From: Metarhizobium sp017305935
Lineage (GTDB): Bacteria > Pseudomonadota > Alphaproteobacteria > Rhizobiales > Rhizobiaceae
DNA length: 64,000 bases
Direction of reading: 5' to 3'
Assembly: GCF_029601685.1 (NCBI RefSeq)
Contig: NZ_JARRIR010000005.1
Span: forward strand, 186,001-250,000
Shown here one piece after another: positions 52,210 through 58,558 of this stretch. Numbering within the stretch: position 1 is the first letter of the stretch; every line of letters begins with the position of its first letter. The position numbers were made by a program, and so were the translations under genes. The notes below the pieces were generated by a model. It saw only the letters and a program-made list of their open reading frames with translations, searched no databases and was not told the origin of the DNA.

Positions 52210-53424
52210 ATGATCGACATGCTGGTGGTGGGTGGCGGATATGTCGGCCTTTCGCTGGGGCTTGCCGTCAAGCATGCGGCCCCGCATCTGAATGTCGAAA
52301 TCGTCGAGGCGGCGCCCGCTGAGGTCTGGAAGAAGGACCAACGCGCCTCGGCCGTCATCGCCGCGGCGACGCAGATGCTGACCGTGCTTGGCGTCTGGGA
52401 CGAGATTTTGCCGCAGGCGCAGCCGATCACCCGCATGATCGTCACCGATTCGCGCACCGCCGATCCGGTGCGCCCGGTCTTCCTCACCTTCGACGGCGAT
52501 GTCGCCGAGGGCCAGCCTTTCGCCCATATGGTGCCGAACGTCGCCCTCGTCGCAGCGTTACGCGCGGCTTGCGAAAAACTCGGTGTCACCATCCGCCACG
52601 GGCTGACGGCGACCGGTTTCACCGCCGGCGACAATGCCGTCAGCGTCGATCTCTCGGACGGCAAGTCGGTCGAGGCGCGCCTGCTCGTCGCCTGCGACGG
52701 CGTGCGCTCCAAGCTGCGCGACATGGCCGGCATCAAGACCGTGTCCTGGGATTACGGCCAGTCCGGCATCGTCACCACCGTCAAGCACGAACGCCCGCAC
52801 GAGGGCTGTGCCGAAGAGCATTTCCTGCCCGCCGGTCCCTTCGCCATCCTGCCGCTCACCGACAACCGTTCCTCTCTGGTCTGGACCGAACGCACCGCCG
52901 ATGCCGAACGGTTGCTCCGCGCCGACGATCTCGTTTTCGAGGAGGAACTGGAGCGCCGCTTCAGCCACAAGCTCGGCCGTCTCAGCGTGGTCGGCGACCG
53001 CAAGGCCTTTCCGCTGGGGCTGACGCTGGCGCGCGATTTCGTGGCACCCCGCTTTGCGCTCGCCGGCGACGCTGCCCACGGCATCCACCCGATCTCGGGC
53101 CAGGGCCTCAATCTAGGCTTCAAGGATGTGGCAGCACTTGCCGAAACCGTCGTCGAGGCCGACCGCCTCGGCCTCGATATCGGCGCACTGACCGTGCTGG
53201 AGCGCTACCAGACCTGGCGGCGCTTCGACACGTTTCGCATGGGGGTGACGACCGACGTGCTCAATCGGCTGTTTTCCAACGATATCGGTCCGTTGCGCGT
53301 CTTGCGCGACGTCGGCCTCGGGCTGGTCGAGCGCATGCCGAAGATGAAATCCTATTTCATCGGCGAAGCCGCCGGCCTCGCCGCCAACGACAATCCCCGC
53401 CTGCTGGCCGGGGAGCCCATTTAA
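52210..53424 (+). CDS. UbiH/UbiF/COQ6 family FAD hydroxylase
   Basis: A 404-residue flavoprotein with the family fingerprints: VVGGGYVGLSLGLAVKH for the FAD dinucleotide fold, the DG motif VACDGVRSKLRDMAG, and the C-terminal GDAAHGIHPISGQGLNLGF. It likely hydroxylates a ring carbon in ubiquinone synthesis (UbiL/UbiH-like); in rhizobia one such enzyme can act at more than one position, so the exact step is open. ATG 52210 has GGAG 9 bases upstream; ATG 52201 is an alternative. Confidence 0.9.
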   Translation: MIDMLVVGGGYVGLSLGLAVKHAAPHLNVEIVEAAPAEVWKKDQRASAVIAAATQMLTVLGVWDEILPQAQPITRMIVTDSRTADPVRPVFLTFDGDVAEGQPFAHMVPNVALVAALRAACEKLGVTIRHGLTATGFTAGDNAVSVDLSDGKSVEARLLVACDGVRSKLRDMAGIKTVSWDYGQSGIVTTVKHERPHEGCAEEHFLPAGPFAILPLTDNRSSLVWTERTADAERLLRADDLVFEEELERRFSHKLGRLSVVGDRKAFPLGLTLARDFVAPRFALAGDAAHGIHPISGQGLNLGFKDVAALAETVVEADRLGLDIGALTVLERYQTWRRFDTFRMGVTTDVLNRLFSNDIGPLRVLRDVGLGLVERMPKMKSYFIGEAAGLAANDNPRLLAGEPI

Positions 53425-53430
53425 GCGGGC

Positions 53431-53619
53431 CTAATCTTCCAGCTTGCGCGCTTCCGACATCAGCATGATCGGAATGCCGTCGCGGATCGGATAGGCGAGT
53501 TTTCCGCGCTCGGAGACGAGTTCGTTGCGCTCGCGGTCCAGCGACAGGCGGCCCTTGGTCAGCGGGCAGACCAGGAGGTCGAGGAGCTTCGGATCGACGC
53601 GGGCGATGTTCTCGTCCAT
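53431..53619 (-). CDS. Trm112/UPF0434 family small zinc-ribbon-like protein
   Basis: A 62-residue protein with PKLLDLLVCPLTKGRLSL and AYPIRDGIPIMLMSEAR, the UPF0434 (YcaR) pattern. Only one cysteine remains of the zinc knuckle, as is usual in the proteobacterial form. Eukaryotic Trm112 activates methyltransferases; bacterial roles are unclear. ATG 53619 shares one base with the upstream stop (TGATG), so it is coupled to the LON-domain gene. Confidence 0.9.
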   Translation of the reverse strand: MDENIARVDPKLLDLLVCPLTKGRLSLDRERNELVSERGKLAYPIRDGIPIMLMSEARKLED

Positions 53620-54272
53620 CACTGCAGGACCGTATCGGATCCGTCGCCGGCAATGGCGAATTCGGTGATGGCGATCAGGGTTTCGGCGCGCGTCTTCAGA
53701 TCGGGGGCTTCCAGCAGCGCCTGCTTTTCCGCCGGCCCGAAGGGCGACATCATCGACACGGAATTGACCAGCGTCCGGTTGCTGGCGCGCTCGACGCTGT
53801 CCCAGTCCGCTTCGAGATTGTTGGCGTCGAGATAGGCGCGGAAGGCGGCCAGCAAGGCTTGGCGGTCGATTGCCTCGTCGTCGTCATCGGCGGTGAGATC
53901 GGTGAGGAAGGGGGCGATGCGGAAGCTGCGATAGGGCTTGCCGCTCTGGATCTCCTCCACCAGCCGGTAGCGGCAGATGCCGGTGAGCGAGGTGACGTAG
54001 CGCCCGTCGCCGGTCTCGGCAATCGAGGTGATGCGCCCGAGGCAGCCGACCGGGCACAATTCGGCATGCACCTGCTCGGAATAGGAGGGCTGGACCATGC
54101 CGATGATGCGCTGATGCGCCAGCGCGTCGTCGAACATCATCAGGTAGCGCGGTTCGAAAACATTCAGCGGCAGCTGGCCGGAGGGCAGGAGCAGCGCCCC
54201 CGATAACGGAAAGATCGGAATCGTCTCCGGAATATCTTCCGCTTTCAGATATCTGGCGTTTCCCGCTTGCAT
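53619..54272 (-). CDS. LON substrate-binding domain protein
   Basis: A 217-residue protein made of the Lon N-terminal domain alone: TIPIFPLSGALLLPSGQLPL, NVFEPRYLMMFDDAL, then CPVGCLGRITSIAETGDGRY and the helical bundle at the end. No ATPase or protease domain follows. Stand-alone LON-domain proteins may bind unfolded substrates. It lies between the CnoX-like and Trm112-like genes, an arrangement I recall from other rhizobia. Confidence 0.9.
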   Translation of the reverse strand: MQAGNARYLKAEDIPETIPIFPLSGALLLPSGQLPLNVFEPRYLMMFDDALAHQRIIGMVQPSYSEQVHAELCPVGCLGRITSIAETGDGRYVTSLTGICRYRLVEEIQSGKPYRSFRIAPFLTDLTADDDDEAIDRQALLAAFRAYLDANNLEADWDSVERASNRTLVNSVSMMSPFGPAEKQALLEAPDLKTRAETLIAITEFAIAGDGSDTVLQ

Positions 54273-54382
54273 CGTCCTGTCCCGTCCTCAAGCATTCCCC
54301 GGCCCGGGATTAGGGCCGGCTTTCGGATTATGTGGGGCGGCCCGGAAAAAACACAAGCCTCATTCAGGGCGATGATCCCGGA

Positions 54383-55342
54383 TCAGGAAAACAGGATGGA
54401 GGACAGCTTGCGCCGCGCCGCAATCGTCGCCGGATCCTTGAAACCCCAGACATCGAAGAATTGCAGCAGCTGGCGGCGGGCGCCGTCGTCATCGAAGGCG
54501 CGGTCGCGTTTCATGATGAACAGCAGGTGATCGGCCGCCTCGTCGCGCCTTCCCTCGACATTGCGGATCTTGGCGAGCTTGATGCGCGCCTCGTGATGAT
54601 CGGGGTTCAGCGCCAGCTCATGCTCCAGCGCCACGGGGTCGCCGAGCTTGCGGGCTTCCTCGATCTGTTCGAGCTTCTTGATAACAGGCTGAAGTGCGGC
54701 ATCGGCCAGCAGCGTCTCCGGCAGCGTGGCCAGGAATTCGCGCACCCGCTCCGGCTGCTCGCCGGCCATCAGGCATTCCGCAATGCCGGCGACAGCCCTG
54801 GCGTTTTCGGGGTCGGCCTGCAGGATGGCGCTGTAGAGCTCGCCGGCGGCATCGATATCGCCTTGCGCGAAGGCGGCATCGGCTTCTTCGAGGATCGCGG
54901 CGATCTGCATGGCCGGATCGTCGGCGGCGGGGCCGGCGATGCGGTCGATGAATTGGCGGATCTGGGTCTCCGGCACTGCGCCCATGAAACCATCGGCGGG
55001 ACGGCCGTTGACGAAGGCGATGACGGCGGGGATCGACTGGATGCCGAGCTGGCCGGGAATGGCCGGATGGTCGTCGATGTTGAGCTTGACCAGCTTGACG
55101 CGCCCGCCCGCCTCGTTGACCACCTTCTCAATGACGGGGGTCAACTGCTTGCAGGGGCCGCACCAGGGCGCCCAGAAATCGACCAGCACCGGCTGGTGGC
55201 GCGATTCCTCCAGCACGTCCTTCGTGAATTGCGCCGTGGTCGTGTCCTTGATGTGACCGCCCGCCGCGCCTGCGCCTGTCGTCACCGAGGCGCTCATCTG
55301 GTTGCCGAAGGAACCGCTATAGGAATCGTTCATGCCGCTCAT
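54383..55342 (-). CDS. CnoX/YbbN-like thioredoxin with TPR region
   Basis: A 319-residue protein: thioredoxin domain (about 35-140) with intact active site WAPWCGPCKQL, then helical TPR-like repeats (about 145-300) ending with the family tail. E. coli CnoX lacks the second cysteine, but here CGPC is complete, so redox activity is possible. CnoX proteins are holdases and redox protectors that hand clients to GroEL. GGGAG lies 6 bases before the ATG. Confidence 0.92.
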   Translation of the reverse strand: MSGMNDSYSGSFGNQMSASVTTGAGAAGGHIKDTTTAQFTKDVLEESRHQPVLVDFWAPWCGPCKQLTPVIEKVVNEAGGRVKLVKLNIDDHPAIPGQLGIQSIPAVIAFVNGRPADGFMGAVPETQIRQFIDRIAGPAADDPAMQIAAILEEADAAFAQGDIDAAGELYSAILQADPENARAVAGIAECLMAGEQPERVREFLATLPETLLADAALQPVIKKLEQIEEARKLGDPVALEHELALNPDHHEARIKLAKIRNVEGRRDEAADHLLFIMKRDRAFDDDGARRQLLQFFDVWGFKDPATIAARRKLSSILFS

Positions 55343-55391
55343 CGAAATCTCCCGCCGGGCCGCCGCATATCTGCGTTTGCGCTTTTGTTCC

Positions 55392-55436
55392 GCATGCCGT
55401 TATCGCAAAATCGCTACAGACGTTTGCGCGGCATGC
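55392..55436. repeat. RIME-like palindrome, 45-bp type, upstream of the CnoX-like gene
   Basis: GCATGCCG/CGGCATGC arms. Read on the minus strand it matches the copy at 44100-44144 at 38 of 45 positions. It lies between two leftward genes. Confidence 0.8.
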
Positions 55437-55449
55437 TGTAAATCGTATG

Positions 55450-55953
55450 TCAGGCCGTGACTTTCAAGACAAGCGGCCGATGGCCGGTCGCTTCCATGAA
55501 ACGGATCAGATCGTCGCGGCCGATAGAGGTGGTGGCGTCGTTGCTGAGCGGGTGGCAATTGATGATGTCCGCCTGCATCAGGTCCGCATCCAGCACGAAT
55601 GTGACGTTGTTGCCGGTATCGTTGATCGCGCCGAAAGCGGTGACCGAGCCCGGGGCGACGCCTAGGAATTCCATCAGCTTTTCCGGTTTGCCGAACGACA
55701 CCTTGCTCGCCGCGCCGAGCAGGTGATGCACCGTCTTCAGATCGACCGAGGCATTTTCCTCGACCGTCAGCAGGAAGAAATTATCCTTCTTGTCCTTCAC
55801 GAACAGGTTTTTCGTATGACCGCCGGGAATTTCATCGCGCAGCGACACCGATTCGGCAACGGTGAACACCGGCGGATGATCCTTGGTCTTGTGGGCGATG
55901 CCGAGGCTGTCGAGAAAGGCAAACAGGTCTTCGCGCGTCTTCGGTGCGGTCAT
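55450..55953 (-). CDS. YbaK/ProX family aminoacyl-tRNA deacylase
   Basis: A 167-residue protein with the YbaK/EbsC fold: FTVAESVSLRDEIPGGHTKN, LFVKDKKDNFFLL, KVSFGKPEKLMEFLGVAPGSV and the NDTGNNVTFVLDADLM segment. Members of the ProXp-ala/PrdX branch hydrolyse Ala-tRNA(Pro) made in error by prolyl-tRNA synthetase. The family lysine is in HTKNLF. Start MTAPKTREDL has only a weak ribosome-binding site. Confidence 0.9.
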   Translation of the reverse strand: MTAPKTREDLFAFLDSLGIAHKTKDHPPVFTVAESVSLRDEIPGGHTKNLFVKDKKDNFFLLTVEENASVDLKTVHHLLGAASKVSFGKPEKLMEFLGVAPGSVTAFGAINDTGNNVTFVLDADLMQADIINCHPLSNDATTSIGRDDLIRFMEATGHRPLVLKVTA

Positions 55954-56174
55954 GATCGGCTCTGGTCGTAGGGCCGCCCGGCACACATCTTCCTGGGGCG
56001 GAAGGCGCCGGAAACGGACGTTGAAGGGGCAGCAGCGGATCCCGCGCCGCCCGTCCTTGATAGGGGGCGCGCGAGGTTTTGGCAAGAACGCGGAAATTTT
56101 CGCTTTGTTTTCAAACCGATGGTTTTGCGAAACCGAAAAATGCCGATTTTTCCCGCCGCGTCGTCATTTCTCTG

Positions 56175-56203
56175 TTGCATTCGCTCCGGAGTTGGGTCAT
56201 ATA
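56175..56203 (+). promoter_or_regulatory. Predicted promoter of the first tRNA-Gly
   Basis: TTGCAT, 17-base spacer, CATATA (56198-56203), 66 bases before the tRNA. Confidence 0.5.
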
Positions 56204-56269
56204 GCCCCCGTCGCCGCAAGCGGGGACGCCGCCACGATCCATCGACTACCCCGGATCGAGGTTTGATGA

Positions 56270-56344
56270 GCGGGTGTAGCTCAGGGGTAGAGCACAACCT
56301 TGCCAAGGTTGGGGTCGAGGGTTCGAATCCCTTCGCCCGCTCCA
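56270..56344 (+). tRNA. tRNA-Gly (anticodon GCC), copy 1
   Basis: A complete 75-nt tRNA: acceptor GCGGGTG/CGCCCGC, D-arm TAGCTCAGGGGTAGAGC, anticodon loop TTGCCAA (GCC at 56302-56304), T-arm with GGTTCGAATCC, and encoded CCA. Confidence 0.98.
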
Positions 56345-56469
56345 GTTTTCCAGATCATGACGTTGCAGACAAAACGCGAGCGGCTTCTGCAGGCCGTCCA
56401 GCATGTTCACCCGGCCCAGCCGCGTCCCGCATCTTCATGGAATCGTCGTTTTTATTGGCGAAAATCCTC

Positions 56470-56498
56470 TTGCAATCGCTCCGGACATGGGTCATATA
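56470..56498 (+). promoter_or_regulatory. Predicted promoter of the second tRNA-Gly
   Basis: TTGCAA, 17-base spacer, CATATA (56493-56498). The same layout as copy 1. Confidence 0.5.
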
Positions 56499-56563
56499 GC
56501 CCCCGTCGCCGCAAGCGGCGACGCGCCACGATCCATCGACTACCCCGGATCGAGGTTTGATGA

Positions 56564-56638
56564 GCGGGTGTAGCTCAGGGGTAGAGCACAACCTTGCCAA
56601 GGTTGGGGTCGAGGGTTCGAATCCCTTCGCCCGCTCCA
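56564..56638 (+). tRNA. tRNA-Gly (anticodon GCC), copy 2
   Basis: Identical in sequence to the copy at 56270-56344; anticodon GCC at 56596-56598. CCA is encoded. Confidence 0.98.
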
Positions 56639-56719
56639 GTTTCCGAGATCATTCTCCCGAAATACAGCCTTCACGCCGATGGCGCTTGCTTGTCCTGCTG
56701 CCTTTGGCCCGCAAACCAA

Positions 56720-56758
56720 ATCGCCCGGCCGTTTGCACGGCCGGGACGATCGTTTTTT
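56720..56758 (+). terminator. Terminator after the tRNA-Gly units
   Basis: ATCGCCCGGCCG pairs with CGGCCGGG-A-CGAT around TTTGCA, then CGTTTTTT. On the other strand it could also stop pit transcription. Confidence 0.75.
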
Positions 56759-56775
56759 GATTCGATGGATGTCGT

Positions 56776-57780
56776 TCAGCCGAACAGGCTACCGACGTAA
56801 TAGAATGCGGCGGAGATGACGGCGGCGGCAGGCAGGGTCACCACCCAGGCGACGACGATGTTGCCGGCAATGCCCCAGCGCACCGCCGAGGCGCGCCGCG
56901 CCGCGCCGACTCCGATGATCGCGCCGGTGATCGTATGCGTGGTCGAGACGGGAATGCCGAGCCAGGTGGCCCCGAACAGGGTCAGCGCTCCGCCGGTTTC
57001 GGCGCAGAACCCTTGCATCGGGTTGAGGCGGGTGATCTTCGAGCCCATGGTATGGACGATGCGCCAGCCGCCGAACAGTGTGCCCAGCGCCATCGCCGTC
57101 TGGCAGGAAAGCACCACCCAGAAGGGCACGTAGAATTCCTGCCCCAGATAGCCCTGCGAGAACAGCAGCACGGCGATGATGCCCATGGTCTTCTGCGCGT
57201 CGTTGCCGCCATGGCCGAGCGAATAGAGCGAGGCGGAGAAGAATTGCAGCACCCGGAAGGAGCGGTCGACCGCGAACGGCGTCTGCCGCACACAGATCCA
57301 CGAGACGATCAGCACCAGGATCAGCGCCAGGAAGAAGCCGATCGCCGGTGACAGCACGATGGCGCTCGCCGTCTTCAAAAGGCCCGACCAGACGATCGAA
57401 TCCCAACCGACCTTTGCAAGCCCCGCCCCCACCAGGCCTCCGATCAGCGCATGCGAGGAGGAGGAGGGAATGCCGAACACCCAGGTGATGATATTCCACA
57501 GGATGGCGCCCATCAGAGCCGAGAAGATCACCAGCGGCGAAACGATCGCCGGATCGATGATCCCCTTGCCGAGCGTCTCGGCCACATGGAGGCCGAAGAA
57601 CAGGAAGGCGATGAAATTGAAGAAGGCCGCCCAGGCCACCGCGAATTGCGGTCTGAGCACCCGCGTAGAAACGATGGTGGCGATGGAATTGGCTGCATCG
57701 TGCAGGCCGTTCAGGAAGTCGAAGAACAGCGCGATGCCGATCAGCCCGACCAGCAGCGGAAATGCGAGCGCGGCGTCCAT
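56776..57780 (-). CDS. pit: Low-affinity inorganic phosphate transporter Pit
   Basis: A 334-residue PiT-family protein with about 10 helices and the duplicated signature: GLHDAANSIATIVSTR near the start and GHGGNDAQKTMGI in the second half. It uses the proton gradient to take up metal-phosphate. The start overlaps the DUF47 stop (TGATG), the classic orfA-pit pair of rhizobia, in which DUF47/OrfA is needed for or modulates Pit. Confidence 0.95.
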   Translation of the reverse strand: MDAALAFPLLVGLIGIALFFDFLNGLHDAANSIATIVSTRVLRPQFAVAWAAFFNFIAFLFFGLHVAETLGKGIIDPAIVSPLVIFSALMGAILWNIITWVFGIPSSSSHALIGGLVGAGLAKVGWDSIVWSGLLKTASAIVLSPAIGFFLALILVLIVSWICVRQTPFAVDRSFRVLQFFSASLYSLGHGGNDAQKTMGIIAVLLFSQGYLGQEFYVPFWVVLSCQTAMALGTLFGGWRIVHTMGSKITRLNPMQGFCAETGGALTLFGATWLGIPVSTTHTITGAIIGVGAARRASAVRWGIAGNIVVAWVVTLPAAAVISAAFYYVGSLFG

Positions 57781-58424
57781 CAGACGTTCTCGATCACGAT
57801 GCCGCTGATTTCATTGGCGACATCCTCGAAGCGATCGACCACTTTCTCCAGCTCGCCATAGATTTCGCTGCCGATCATGTAGGCCATGGCGTTGCCGCTG
57901 GCGCCATGCTTGCGGAAAAGATCCTTGAGCCCCTGGTCGTGCAGGTCGTCGGAGCGGCCCTCGACACGGGTCACATCCTCGACGAGCCCGTTCAGCCGGT
58001 GGGCGTTGACGCCGATGCGGTCGAGCAGCGGCACGGCCTCGGCCACCAGATGCGCCGCCTCGACCACCGCCTTGCCCATCTCCCGCATGCCCGGCTCGAA
58101 TTCGGTCTGCTCATAGAGGCGGATGGTCTTGACGGTCTTGTGCATCATATCGATCGCATCGTCCATGGACTGGATCAGATCCTTGATGTCGCCGCGGTCG
58201 AAGGGCGTGATGAAGCTGAGGCGCACCGCCGTCAGCACCTCGCGGGTCAGGTCGTCGGCCTGGTTTTCGAGATCGACGATCTTCCTGCAGTTCGCCTCGA
58301 TATCCTGTCCGGAAAGAAGCTGGTCCAGCGCTTCCGCCGCGGCGACCACGGTGCGCGAGTGGCGCGCGAACATGTCGAAGAAACGATCCTCGCGCGGCAT
58401 CAATTTTCGAAACAGGCTCAGCAT
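57780..58424 (-). CDS. DUF47/PhoU-like protein (OrfA of orfA-pit)
   Basis: A 214-residue helical protein of the DUF47 family: LMPREDRFFDMFARHSRTVV at the N-terminus and two PhoU-type metal motifs (ENQADDLTREVL and RVEGRSDDLHDQGL). It works with Pit in phosphate uptake. GGAAGGA lies 7 bases before the ATG. A Pho-box-like sequence at 58447-58464 overlaps the probable promoter; in S. meliloti this operon is repressed by PhoB during phosphate starvation. Confidence 0.92.
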   Translation of the reverse strand: MLSLFRKLMPREDRFFDMFARHSRTVVAAAEALDQLLSGQDIEANCRKIVDLENQADDLTREVLTAVRLSFITPFDRGDIKDLIQSMDDAIDMMHKTVKTIRLYEQTEFEPGMREMGKAVVEAAHLVAEAVPLLDRIGVNAHRLNGLVEDVTRVEGRSDDLHDQGLKDLFRKHGASGNAMAYMIGSEIYGELEKVVDRFEDVANEISGIVIENV

Positions 58425-58446
58425 CGTCGGTCCTTCCGGTCGGTCC

Positions 58447-58464
58447 TCGTCATGAAAGTGTCAT
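58447..58464. promoter_or_regulatory. Pho-box-like site before DUF47-pit
   Basis: TCGTCAT-GAAA-GTGTCAT matches the PhoB direct repeat CTGTCAT-N4-CTGTCAT at 11 of 14 positions. It is 23-40 bases from the start codon, a position suited to repression. Confidence 0.5.
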
Positions 58465-58558
58465 ATAATCCACGCGCGCCGAAAGAAACCGCCCCGTTGA
58501 ATCGCAAAGCCGCGCAAACGCTTCTTCATGCGGCTTTTTCAACAGGCATTTGTGGACA

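Larger units (their letters stand above)
56175..56638 (+). repeat. Tandem duplication of a tRNA-Gly transcription unit
   Basis: Two copies of about 170 bases (56175-56344 and 56470-56638), each with promoter, leader and tRNA, repeated at a 294-295 bp interval. The tRNAs are identical; the leaders differ by a few substitutions and one indel. Confidence 0.92.

Noticed and set aside
58505..58545. Hairpin AAAGCCGC/GCGGCTTT plus T-run as a terminator of the phosphate operon
   Set aside because: The T-run is on the rightward strand, where no gene precedes it, and the loop is 14 bases long; not called as a feature.
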